From contig JAPFFX010000062.1 of assembly GCA_026645375.1 (NCBI GenBank), positions 1-21,221 of the forward strand: DNA of 21,221 nucleotides, written 5' to 3'. Positions within the stretch are counted from its first letter, which is position 1. Every line of letters begins with the position of its first letter. This DNA comes from Citricoccus sp. WCRC_4 (lineage in GTDB: Bacteria > Actinomycetota > Actinomycetes > Actinomycetales > Micrococcaceae). Below are positions 1-7,634 of this stretch, one piece after another. Position numbers and translations under genes: made by a program. The notes beneath the pieces were generated by a model that saw nothing but the letters and a program-made list of their open reading frames with translations, was not told the origin of the DNA and searched no databases.

Positions 1-1779
1 CAGCTCCTCGGGAGTCCCGTCCTCGACGATCCGCCCGTCGTGGACCACGAGCACGCGGTCGGCGATCTCCACGGTGGACAGCCGGTGCGCGATGATCAGC
101 GCCGTCCGGTCGCCGAGCAGCCGCTCCAGGCCGGACTGCACCAGGCGCTCGCTGGGCAGGTCCAGGGACGAGGTCGCCTCGTCCAGGATCAGGACCGCGG
201 GGTCGGCGAGGAACGCGCGGGCGAAGGACACGAGCTGCCGCTGCCCGGCGGACAGCCGCCCGCCGCGCTTGGTGACGTCGGTGTCGTAGCCCTCGGGCAG
301 GGACAGGATGAACTCGTGGGCACCCACGGCACGCGCCGCGGCCTGGATCTCCTCGTCCGAGGCATCGGGCCGGCCCAGCGCGATGTTCTCGGCCACCGAG
401 CCGGAGAACAGGAACGCCTCCTGCGTCACCATCACCACGTTGCGCCGCAGGTCGGCGGCGGAGAGCCGGTCCAGCTCCACCCCGTCCAGGGTCAGCGAGC
501 CGGAGGTCAGGTCGTAGAAGCGCGCGATGAGCTTGACCAGCGTGGACTTGCCGGCGCCGGTCTGACCGACCACGGCCACGGTCTGTCCGGCCGGGATCGT
601 CAGGTCGAACGCGGGCAGGATCACCTCGCCCTCGCCGTAGCCGAACTGGGCGTCGCGGAACTCCAGGCGTCCCTGCGCCGTCGGCAGCGGCACCGGGGTG
701 GGGGACTCCCGCACGGTGGGCGCCTCCTCGAGCAGCCCGGAGACCTTCTCCAGGGCGGCGGTGGCGGACTGGAACGAGGAGTAGAACATCGCCACCTGCT
801 CCATCGGCTGGAACACGCGCTTGCCGGCCAGCAGCAGGGCCACCAGCACGCCCACGGCCAGGGTGCCGTCCAGCACGCGGAACCCGCCGAGGACCAGCAG
901 GGTCACCACGGTCAGGTTGCCGGTGACCAGCAGGGTCGGCTGGAGCACGCCGAACAGGTTCAGCGAGTGCACCATGTCGTCGCGGTACTTCGAGGCCAGC
1001 CGGTCGTAGGTCTCGTCGTTCGTCCGCTCCTTGCGGAACGCCTGCACCGCGCGGATGCCGGTCATGGTCTCCACGAAGTGCACGATCATCCGTGCGGAGG
1101 ACACCCGGGACTCCCGGTACACCGCCTCCGAGCGGACCTGGTACCAGCGCACGGCGATCGCCACGGGCACGAAGGCCACGAGCAGCACCAGCCCGGAGCG
1201 CCAGTCCAGCACGAAGACCGAGATCGTGGTGAACAGCATGAACATCAGCCCGGACACCAGCGAGGACACGCCCTGGTCCAGCAGCTCACGCAGCGAGTCC
1301 AGGTCCGAGGTCTGCCGCGAGATCACCCGGCCGGAGGTGTAGCGCTCGTGGAACTCCAGGCTGAGCCGCTGCGTGTGCCGGAAGACCCAGACGCGCAGGT
1401 CCAGCAGCATCGCCTGGCTCACCCGGGCGGTCAGCCACGTGTAGGTGCCCAGCAGCAGCCCGGCCGTCAGCGCGGCCGCCACGTAGGTCCCCCCGACGGC
1501 GGCCAGCACGGGGGCGGGGGAGCCTCCGGCCCGCAGCGTGGAGACGACCTGCGGCAGCCCCCAGTCGATGCCCCAGGCGATGATCAGCGGGAACGACGCG
1601 CGGGCGGCATTGGAGACCACCACGAGCACCGCGGTCAGGATGAGCTTCCACCGGACCGGCCGGGCCAGGTCCTTGAGCAGGGTCCAGGACCGTGCCCGCA
1701 CGTAGCGCCGCTCGGTGGCATCCAGGTCCAGGCGCTCCTCGCCCCGGGTGCCCAGGAGGGTGGCGTCCCGGCGGCTCAT
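1..1779 (-). CDS. ABC exporter half-transporter, canonical ATPase subunit (partial, C-terminus off window)
   Basis: This is a type I ABC exporter subunit that would export a substrate across the cytoplasmic membrane; 593 codons are visible and the reading frame continues past base 1. A six-helix transmembrane domain spans roughly residues 40-335 and an ATPase domain follows. Walker A is GQTGAGKST (405-413), the Q-loop glutamine is Q453, Walker B is LILDE with catalytic E534, and the switch histidine is H565. The signature motif is LSAGQ (509-513) instead of LSGGQ. The ATG start overlaps the TGA of the upstream ABC gene in an ATGA junction, so the two subunits are probably translationally coupled and form a heterodimer. 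Substrate cannot be read from sequence; drugs, lipids or peptides are all possible. Family assignment is certain, heterodimerisation is a strong inference. Confidence 0.95.
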   Translation of the reverse strand, partial: MSRRDATLLGTRGEERLDLDATERRYVRARSWTLLKDLARPVRWKLILTAVLVVVSNAARASFPLIIAWGIDWGLPQVVSTLRAGGSPAPVLAAVGGTYVAAALTAGLLLGTYTWLTARVSQAMLLDLRVWVFRHTQRLSLEFHERYTSGRVISRQTSDLDSLRELLDQGVSSLVSGLMFMLFTTISVFVLDWRSGLVLLVAFVPVAIAVRWYQVRSEAVYRESRVSSARMIVHFVETMTGIRAVQAFRKERTNDETYDRLASKYRDDMVHSLNLFGVLQPTLLVTGNLTVVTLLVLGGFRVLDGTLAVGVLVALLLAGKRVFQPMEQVAMFYSSFQSATAALEKVSGLLEEAPTVRESPTPVPLPTAQGRLEFRDAQFGYGEGEVILPAFDLTIPAGQTVAVVGQTGAGKSTLVKLIARFYDLTSGSLTLDGVELDRLSAADLRRNVVMVTQEAFLFSGSVAENIALGRPDASDEEIQAAARAVGAHEFILSLPEGYDTDVTKRGGRLSAGQRQLVSFARAFLADPAVLILDEATSSLDLPSERLVQSGLERLLGDRTALIIAHRLSTVEIADRVLVVHDGRIVEDGTPEEL

Positions 1780-3662
1780 GCCCGGTCTCCTTCGGTGCCG
1801 GTCATCGCGGTGATCGCTCCGGAGTCCATGACCGACTCGATGGAACGGTCGGCCTCGAAGCTGGAGATGATGAAGCGGTAGTCGGCGGAGCGGGCCAGCA
1901 GCTCGGCGTGGGTGCCCACGTCCAGGATCCGCCCGTCCTGCAGCACGGCCACCCGGTCGGCCAGCGCCACCGTGGAGGGCCGGTGGGCCACGATCAGCGT
2001 GGTGGTCCCGGCCAGCACGCTCCGCAGCCGCCGGGTGACCTCCTCCTCGGTGCGCACGTCCAGGGCGGAGAGCGGGTCGTCCAGCACGAGGACCTCGGGC
2101 CGCGCGGCGATGGCCCGCGCGAGGGCGATGCGCTGGCGCTGACCGCCGGACAGGCTCAGCCCCTCCTCGCCGATCTCGGTGTCGAGCCCCTCCGGCAGCC
2201 GGTGGGCGAACTGGGCCTGGGCCGTGTCCAGGGCCAGGTCCAGCAGGTTCTGGGCCGCCGCCGGGTCCGCGAGCACCTGCTCGGGCGCGCCGAGCAGGAC
2301 GTTGTTCCGGATGGAGTCGGAGAACAGGGTGGAGTCCTCGAACGCGATCGAGACCCGGCGTCGCAGTTCCACCAGTTCGTACTCCCGCACGTCCCGGCCG
2401 CCCACCAGCACCTGCCCGGCGGTGACGTCGTAGAGCCGGGGGACCAGCTGGACCAGGGTCGACTTGCCGGAACCGGTCAGCCCCACCAGGGCCATCGTCT
2501 CCCCGGGCCGCAGTTCCAGGGTGATGTCCCGCAACAGGGGCTCGGCACCCTCGGGGGCGTCGGGGTAGCGGAACCGGACGCCGCGGAAGGCGAGGGCGCC
2601 GGGGGTGCCGGGGGCGCCGTCGTCGGGGATCCCCTCCGGGTCGGCGATGTCGACCGGGGTGTCCATGACCTCGGCGTGCCGGTCGATGGCGGTCTTGGCG
2701 GACAGGGACATGCCCATCAGCTGCCCGACGGACTCCACCGGGCCGGCCAGCACCGCGGTGGTGGCGAAGAACCCGGCCACGGCGCCCACCGTCAGGTCCC
2801 CGGTGGCCACGAGGTAGATGCCGACGGCCAGGGACAGCCCGATGACCGTCTCGGGCAGGGCCACGATCAGCGAGATGAACTTGGAGAGCACGGCGGCCTT
2901 GTGGACCTCGGTGCCGCGCAGGGTGTCGGCCTGGCCACGGAAGCCCTCCAGCGCCTCCCCGCCGCGGCCGAAGGCCTTGAGCACCCGGATGCCGTGCACG
3001 GACTCCTCGACGGTGGTCGCCAGGTCACCGGCCTGGTCCTGCGAGAGCCGGGAGGCGGCGCGGAAGTCATTGCGGAAGTGGAAGGAGCGCCACATGATCG
3101 GCACGGCCCCGGCCAGGTAGATCAGCGCCAGCACCCAGGAGGTGGTGAACAGCAGCACCAGGCCCACCACGATCGTCACGATGGAGACCACGAACATCAC
3201 GGTGCCGAACGCGATCCACCGCCGCAGCAGGGACAGGTCCCCCACGGACCGGGAGAGCAGCTGGCCCGAGGGCCACGAGTCGTGGAAGGACACCGGCAAC
3301 CGCTGCAGCCGCCGGAACAGGGCGACCCGGGCACGGTTCTCCACTCCCGCGGCCGGGGGCAGGATGAAGAAGCGGCGCAGGTAGACCAGCGCACCCTCGG
3401 CCACCCCGAGCACGGTCATGATGACCACGGCCGTCCACACGTCCGAGGCGTCCCCGCCGGGGCGCAGCACCGAGTTGACCAGTTGCTGGATCACCTGGGG
3501 GATGGCCAAGGCCACGAGCCCGGCCAGCATCGCGGAGGCGAGCCCGGCGCCCCAGCGCCAGCGGATGCCCTCCAGGTAGGGGGAGAGCCGCCGGAGGGCC
3601 TCGGCGAGGCTGCGCTCCTCGCCCCGCACGCGCCGCAGGGATGGACGGGCGGGCGTGGACAC
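1776..3662 (-). CDS. ABC exporter half-transporter, degenerate ATPase subunit
   Basis: A 628-residue type I ABC exporter subunit, partner of the following ABC gene. The transmembrane domain covers about residues 30-320 and the ATPase domain about 355-600. Walker A is GLTGSGKST (394-402) and the signature LSGGQ (504-508) is intact. Two catalytic positions are altered: the Q-loop reads AFED (440-443) rather than containing glutamine, and Walker B is LVLDD, with D529 where the catalytic glutamate belongs. Such changes are typical of the non-catalytic half of heterodimeric exporters such as TM287/288. The chosen start is GTG, with GGAGG seven bases upstream; an in-frame ATG at 3701 has no comparable ribosome site. 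It lies 83 bp downstream of the metallophosphoesterase gene and may have its own promoter. Its TGA overlaps the next ATG. Confidence 0.94.
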   Translation of the reverse strand: MSTPARPSLRRVRGEERSLAEALRRLSPYLEGIRWRWGAGLASAMLAGLVALAIPQVIQQLVNSVLRPGGDASDVWTAVVIMTVLGVAEGALVYLRRFFILPPAAGVENRARVALFRRLQRLPVSFHDSWPSGQLLSRSVGDLSLLRRWIAFGTVMFVVSIVTIVVGLVLLFTTSWVLALIYLAGAVPIMWRSFHFRNDFRAASRLSQDQAGDLATTVEESVHGIRVLKAFGRGGEALEGFRGQADTLRGTEVHKAAVLSKFISLIVALPETVIGLSLAVGIYLVATGDLTVGAVAGFFATTAVLAGPVESVGQLMGMSLSAKTAIDRHAEVMDTPVDIADPEGIPDDGAPGTPGALAFRGVRFRYPDAPEGAEPLLRDITLELRPGETMALVGLTGSGKSTLVQLVPRLYDVTAGQVLVGGRDVREYELVELRRRVSIAFEDSTLFSDSIRNNVLLGAPEQVLADPAAAQNLLDLALDTAQAQFAHRLPEGLDTEIGEEGLSLSGGQRQRIALARAIAARPEVLVLDDPLSALDVRTEEEVTRRLRSVLAGTTTLIVAHRPSTVALADRVAVLQDGRILDVGTHAELLARSADYRFIISSFEADRSIESVMDSGAITAMTGTEGDRA

Positions 3663-3699
3663 GGCAGGACCTCCGGGTCGAGGGGGTGGGCGATCCACC

Positions 3700-3728
3700 A
3701 TCCTACGGGCGCCCGCGACGTTCTGAAA
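3700..3728 (-). promoter_or_regulatory. Possible promoter for the ABC exporter pair
   Basis: Read on the minus strand, TTTCAG is followed after 17 bases by TAGGAT, a TANNNT-type -10 element about 38 bases upstream of the GTG start. The -35 match is poor. This would give the two ABC genes transcription independent of the metallophosphoesterase gene upstream. Confidence 0.3.
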
Positions 3729-3745
3729 GACTCCTTTGAAGCAGG

Positions 3746-4681
3746 TCAGCGCGGGACGACGTCCAGGACCACGGCCTCGGGCCGGCACGCGAACCGGAAG
3801 GGCGCCTTGGGGGAGGTGCCGATGCCCGCGGAGACCTCGAGGGGGACGGTGCGGCCGTCGAGGCTCCACTGCGTCAGTCCCGAGGCCTGCCACGTGGGCA
3901 GGTCGCAGTTGGTGACGAGGGCACCGTACCCGGGCACGCAGACCTGGCCGCCGTGCGTGTGCCCGGCGAAGATGACGTCGGCGCCGTCCTCGACCATCGC
4001 GTCCAGTACCCGCCGGTAGGGGGCGTGGGTGACGCCGATCCTCAGCGACCGGGCCGGCGTCGCACTGGACCCGCGGAAGCCGGGCCAGGCGTCGCGGTCC
4101 AGGTGCGGGTCGTCGGTGCCGGCCAGGTCGAGCCGGATGCCCTGCAGCACCACGGACGTGTTCCGGTTGGACAAACCGGTCCAACCGCGGGCCTCGAAGG
4201 CGTTGAACAGCTGGTCTGCGGGCAGCCGGACCCGGTCGGGGTCCTGCCGGGACGGCCCCGCGAGGTAGCGCAGCGGGTTGGCCGGCTGGGGCGCGTAGTA
4301 GTCATTGGAGCCGGGGACGAAGACGCCGGGGACGTCCAGCAGTGGGCCCAGGGCCTGCAGCAGCGGGCGGATCGAGGCGGGGGAGGCGATGTTGTCCCCG
4401 GTGTTCACCACCAGGTCCGGCTGGAGCGTGTGCAGCGTGGACAGCCACTGGAGCGTGTCCGCGTGGGTCGGCATCAGGTGGATGTCGGACAGGTGCAGGA
4501 CCCGGAACGGCCGGCCCCCGGGAGGCAGGATCGGCAGCCGCTCGGTGCGGATCGCGAAGTTCCGCGCCTCCACCAGGGTGCCCCAGGCCAGGGCCGCCGC
4601 ACCGGACAGGGCACCGGCCCCGGCCACTGCGGCCGGGATGGCCCACGCCCTGCGCGTACCGGTCACCTTCTCAGCCCCCAC
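3746..4681 (-). CDS. Membrane-anchored metallophosphoesterase (calcineurin-like)
   Basis: A 311-residue binuclear-metal phosphoesterase. An N-terminal hydrophobic segment at about 13-34 should act as signal anchor and place the enzyme on the outer face of the membrane. Metal-binding motifs appear in order: DIH (66-68), GDN (95-97), GSND (124-127, the usual GNHE position), T-H219, and GHTHGG (240-245). The overall form resembles the YkuE/YaeI-type phosphodiesterases and, from memory, the M. tuberculosis protein Rv3683, which also sits beside ponA2. The start is GTG with AAGGAGG six bases upstream. The gene follows the penicillin-binding protein gene by 20 bp, suggesting a joint envelope function, perhaps on a phospholipid or undecaprenyl-type phosphate. 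The substrate is not determinable from sequence. Confidence 0.9.
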   Translation of the reverse strand: MGAEKVTGTRRAWAIPAAVAGAGALSGAAALAWGTLVEARNFAIRTERLPILPPGGRPFRVLHLSDIHLMPTHADTLQWLSTLHTLQPDLVVNTGDNIASPASIRPLLQALGPLLDVPGVFVPGSNDYYAPQPANPLRYLAGPSRQDPDRVRLPADQLFNAFEARGWTGLSNRNTSVVLQGIRLDLAGTDDPHLDRDAWPGFRGSSATPARSLRIGVTHAPYRRVLDAMVEDGADVIFAGHTHGGQVCVPGYGALVTNCDLPTWQASGLTQWSLDGRTVPLEVSAGIGTSPKAPFRFACRPEAVVLDVVPR

Positions 4682-4692
4682 GGCGGGCCTCC

Positions 4693-4710
4693 TTACTCGG
4701 TTTACTCGGT
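4693..4710 (-). repeat. 9-bp tandem duplication at the stop of the penicillin-binding protein gene
   Basis: On the minus strand ACCGAGTAA occurs twice in immediate succession. The first copy carries the TAA stop of the penicillin-binding protein gene; the second gives a backup in-frame TAA nine bases later and supplies the AA of the AAGGAGG ribosome site of the metallophosphoesterase gene. Confidence 0.9.
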
Positions 4711-6915
4711 CGAGACGACAGTGTTGGGATCGTAGTACGGACGGGGTCCACCGTAGTTGCCGACCGGGATTTTCTCGCCGCCCTCGCGCGATCCCTCGGT
4801 GCGGGGATCAGAGCTCGGACCGTCGAACTCGGTGAAGTCGTCGGTCGGGTAGTTCCCCGCCACGTCCCGCATGTAGTCGGCCCACATCGGCCCGGCGATG
4901 ATGGAGCCCCAGACGTCGTCGTAGGTGATGCCGGCGATCCGCTTGCCCTCCAGGGACACCTGGTTCCGGAAGTTCCCGACCCACGAGGCCGTGGTCAGGC
5001 CGGTGGTGGAGCCGATGAACCAGGTGGACGAGGACCAGTTGTTCGTACCGGTCTTGCCGGCGATCTCGAACGGCATGTCCGTGGCGATCCGCTCGGAGGC
5101 GATCGCCTTGAGGGTGTTGTTCAGTTCGGCCACCTCCTGGGAGTCCGCGACCTTCTCGCACTCCACCGGGGGCACCTGGTAGGTGTTGCCCCGGGTGTCG
5201 GTGACCTCGGAGATGACGCGGGGCGCGCAGTAGTTGCCGTCGTCCGCCAGGGTGGCGTAGGCGGCGGCCATCATCAGCGGCGACACCTCCTCCGAACCCA
5301 GCACGAAGGACGGGTTCCGCGGATCGATGGACTCGCCGGTGCCGGCGTTCTGGATGCCCACCCGGTCCAGGAGCCCGGTGATGGCGCACAGGTCCTGGGT
5401 GTGGGCCGCCGCCACGGTGGCGGTGTTGATGGACCAGTACAGCCCGTAGTCCGCGCGCATCGGCTTGTTCATGTCGGCGATCGCGTTGCGCACGGTCCAT
5501 CCGCTGCCGTCGACCAGGAGCGGGATGGTCCCGCCCTCACCACAGGAGCCCTTGAACCGTGTGTAGGTGGGGTACTCGTTGATCCGCGCGTCGAGGGTGT
5601 CCGCCATGGAGTGTCCGGACTCGATGAACGAGAGGAACACGAAGGGCTTCATGGTGGAGCCGGCCTGGAACCCGGCGCCGCCGCCCATGGGCTTGTTCAC
5701 GTTGAAGTTGATGGTGGTGCCGCCCTCTGACTCACCCGGGTCATAGGTCGTGTTCTGCGCCATGGCGCGGACGTTGCCGGTACCCGGCTCGACCGTGACG
5801 AGGGAGGCTCCCAGCTCGCCGACCGTACCGCGGTCGCTCTCGAAGGTGGTGTACGGGGCGTTCTCGCGGGCGACCTTCTCCGCCTCCTTCTGGAGCGTGG
5901 AGTCCAGGGTGGTGGTGATCTGCAGCCCGCCGCGGTCCAGCAGCCGCTGGCGGGACTCGACGTCCGGGCCGAACGCCTCGGAGGTTTCCACGGTGCGCTT
6001 GACGTAGTCACAGAAGTAGTTGCCGAAGTCGGCGGACATGCACCCGGAGGACAGCGGGGTGACGTCCAGCGTGATCTCCGTGGCCACGGCCTGGTCGTGG
6101 GTGGCCTGGTCGATCTTGCCGGTGCGCAGCATGGCGGCCAACACCGTGTTGCGGCGCTCCAGGGCGCCGTCCGGGTTGTTCACCGGGTTGTAGCCGTTGG
6201 GGGACTGCACCATGCCGGCGAGCAGCGCCGACTCCGGGATGGTGAGGTCCTTCGCGCTCTTGTTGAAGAAGTAGCGGGAGGCGGCCTCCACGCCGTAGAC
6301 GCGGCCGGAGAACAGCACGATGTTCAGGTAGCCCTCGAGGATCTCGTCCTTGGTCATCTCCTTCTCGATGGCCACGGCGAGCTTCATCTCACGCAGCTTG
6401 TCCGCCACGTTCTTCGTGCCGGAGATGGTGGTGCGCTCGTTGTTGAGGTACTGAGCGTTGACCAGGACGTTGTTCACGTACTGCTGCGTGAGGGTGGAGG
6501 CGCCCTGCGTGGTGTCCGAGGTGGCGTTGTTGACGAGGGCGCGGGTCAGGCCGCGGGGGTCCACGCCGCCGTGCTCGTAGAAGCGCTCGTCCTCGATCGC
6601 GACGATCGCGTCCTTCATGTTGTCCGAGATCTCGTCCAGTTCGACCGGGACCCGGTTCTCCGCGTAGAAGGTGGCCAGGACGTTCCCGTCCTTGTCCAGC
6701 ACGCGGGAGGGCACCGAGAGCGGCTCCTCCTTCAGTTCCGCCGGCAACTGGTCCAGCATCTCACCGCCGGCCGTGGCCGTGGCCCCACCCATCGCGGCGG
6801 CGGGCAGCAGCAGCCCCGCCGCGAGCACGCCACACAGGGCGCTGACGCCGAGGAAGGCGACGATCTTGCCCAGCGTGGTGGCAGTGTCGAAGAAGGGGGA
6901 CTTGCGGTTGACCAT
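4702..6915 (-). CDS. Class A penicillin-binding protein (glycosyltransferase and transpeptidase)
   Basis: A 737-residue bifunctional peptidoglycan synthase that polymerises lipid II and cross-links stem peptides outside the membrane. A membrane anchor lies at about residues 18-44. The GT51 domain includes EDERFYEH (108-115, catalytic Glu at 108) and GASTLTQQ (138-145). The transpeptidase domain has S420-TMK423 (SxxK), S495-I-N497 (SxN) and K621-TG (KTG). The C-terminus is a short hydrophilic Gly/Pro/Tyr tail with no PASTA repeat, unlike mycobacterial PonA2 as I recall it. It heads a minus-strand unit with the metallophosphoesterase gene. No ribosome site precedes the ATG, but TAGAAT lies seven bases upstream, which suggests a leaderless mRNA. 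From position it is a ponA2-like orthologue; the exact symbol is left open. Confidence 0.95.
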   Translation of the reverse strand: MVNRKSPFFDTATTLGKIVAFLGVSALCGVLAAGLLLPAAAMGGATATAGGEMLDQLPAELKEEPLSVPSRVLDKDGNVLATFYAENRVPVELDEISDNMKDAIVAIEDERFYEHGGVDPRGLTRALVNNATSDTTQGASTLTQQYVNNVLVNAQYLNNERTTISGTKNVADKLREMKLAVAIEKEMTKDEILEGYLNIVLFSGRVYGVEAASRYFFNKSAKDLTIPESALLAGMVQSPNGYNPVNNPDGALERRNTVLAAMLRTGKIDQATHDQAVATEITLDVTPLSSGCMSADFGNYFCDYVKRTVETSEAFGPDVESRQRLLDRGGLQITTTLDSTLQKEAEKVARENAPYTTFESDRGTVGELGASLVTVEPGTGNVRAMAQNTTYDPGESEGGTTINFNVNKPMGGGAGFQAGSTMKPFVFLSFIESGHSMADTLDARINEYPTYTRFKGSCGEGGTIPLLVDGSGWTVRNAIADMNKPMRADYGLYWSINTATVAAAHTQDLCAITGLLDRVGIQNAGTGESIDPRNPSFVLGSEEVSPLMMAAAYATLADDGNYCAPRVISEVTDTRGNTYQVPPVECEKVADSQEVAELNNTLKAIASERIATDMPFEIAGKTGTNNWSSSTWFIGSTTGLTTASWVGNFRNQVSLEGKRIAGITYDDVWGSIIAGPMWADYMRDVAGNYPTDDFTEFDGPSSDPRTEGSREGGEKIPVGNYGGPRPYYDPNTVVSTE

Positions 6916-6922
6916 GGGGGCG

Positions 6923-6928
6923 ATTCTA
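6923..6928 (-). promoter_or_regulatory. -10 element for a probable leaderless penicillin-binding protein mRNA
   Basis: TAGAAT on the minus strand (five of six matches to TATAAT) ends exactly seven bases before the ATG, and no Shine-Dalgarno sequence lies between. Actinobacterial leaderless transcripts typically have a TANNNT box at this distance. No convincing -35 is visible. Confidence 0.5.
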
Positions 6929-6939
6929 CCGGCAGCATT

Positions 6940-6960
6940 ATCCCCCGCATGATCCCCCGC
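6940..6960 (+). repeat. Direct repeat in the middle of the divergent spacer
   Basis: ATCCCCCGC occurs at 6940-6948 and 6952-6960, a 12-bp period, close to the midpoint between the two outward-facing -10 boxes. The position suits an operator acting on both genes. No binding factor is recognised. Confidence 0.6.
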
Positions 6961-6978
6961 GCGTGAGGGCGGTCCGGC

Positions 6979-6984
6979 TAGGGT
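6979..6984 (+). promoter_or_regulatory. -10 element for a possible leaderless DUF4177-like mRNA
   Basis: TAGGGT (TANNNT) ends exactly seven bases before the ATG at 6992, mirroring the arrangement on the opposite strand. A GGTGGAG stretch also lies only four bases from the ATG and could serve as a weak, too-close ribosome site, so leaderless initiation is less certain here. Confidence 0.4.
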
Positions 6985-6991
6985 GGAGCCC

Positions 6992-7144
6992 ATGACAACC
7001 TGGGAATACCTGATCACCCCGCTGCCCCTGCACACCCCCAAGCAGGTCCTGGACCTGCACGGCTCCGAGGGCTGGGAGCTGGTCACCGTGATGACCGGCC
7101 CCGAGGGCGGCGCGGTGGCCTACCTGAAGCGGCCGAAGCAGTGA
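6992..7144 (+). CDS. DUF4177-like small protein
   Basis: A 50-residue protein beginning MTTWEYLITPL, with the motif GSEGWELVTV near residues 24-33 and ending YLKRPKQ. The W-E-Y start, EGWELV core and terminal KRP are characteristic of the DUF4177 family of small proteins of unknown function, which I recall beside RidA-family genes in actinobacteria (Rv3678A next to Rv3678c in M. tuberculosis). Its TGA overlaps the GTG of the following RidA-like gene in a GTGA junction, implying translational coupling. It lacks a signal peptide or membrane segment, so it is cytoplasmic. Function unknown; the strict linkage suggests a shared role or partnership with the RidA-like protein. Confidence 0.85.
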   Translation: MTTWEYLITPLPLHTPKQVLDLHGSEGWELVTVMTGPEGGAVAYLKRPKQ

Positions 7145-7614
7145 CCGGGGCACAGTCGGCGGTGGAGACCCGCCTCGCCGAGCTCGGGCTGACCCTGCCG
7201 CCGGTGACCGCTCCCGTGGCCGCCTACGTGCCCGCGATCCTCGACGGCGACCGGGTGCACACTTCCGGCCAGCTGCCGTTCCAGGGTGGGCAGCTGGGGG
7301 CCACCGGCAAGGTCGGTGCTGAGGTGGACCCGACGCGGGCCGCCGAGCTGGCCGCCGTCTGCGCGGTCAACGCGCTGGCCGCCGTGAAGTCCGTGATCGG
7401 TGACCTCGACCGCGTGGAGCAGGTCGTCAAGGTGGTCGGGTTCGTCGCCTCCGACCCCTCGTTCACGGGCCAGCCGCAGGTCATCAACGGTGCCTCCGAG
7501 CTGCTGGGCCAGGTGTTCGGCGAGGCCGGCGCCCACGCCCGCTCCGCGGTCGGGGTGGCCGTGCTGCCGCTCGACGCGCCGGTCGAGGTCGAGATCTCCG
7601 TCCGCATCCGCTGA
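7141..7614 (+). CDS. RidA/YjgF-family protein
   Basis: A 157-residue member of the YjgF/YER057c/UK114 superfamily, whose characterised members hydrolyse reactive enamine/imine intermediates from amino acid dehydratases. The C-terminal signature HARSAVGVAVLPLDAPVEVE is present and contains the conserved substrate-contacting arginine. Its length and N-terminal extension match the actinobacterial subgroup (Rv3678c-like) better than the roughly 128-residue archetypal RidA, so deaminase activity is inferred, not shown. The GTG start overlaps the preceding stop by four bases. A NUDIX gene follows after 20 bp, so the three genes probably form one operon. The proteins should be cytosolic, and RidA-family members form trimers. 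Confidence 0.92.
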   Translation: MTGAQSAVETRLAELGLTLPPVTAPVAAYVPAILDGDRVHTSGQLPFQGGQLGATGKVGAEVDPTRAAELAAVCAVNALAAVKSVIGDLDRVEQVVKVVGFVASDPSFTGQPQVINGASELLGQVFGEAGAHARSAVGVAVLPLDAPVEVEISVRIR

Positions 7615-7634
7615 ACCGCTCCGGAAGGGCGCAC

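Noticed and set aside
1776..3662. The Walker B Asp-for-Glu change read as a sign of a decaying pseudogene.
   Set aside because: The frame, transmembrane domain and signature motif are intact, and the change is typical of one half of heterodimeric exporters.
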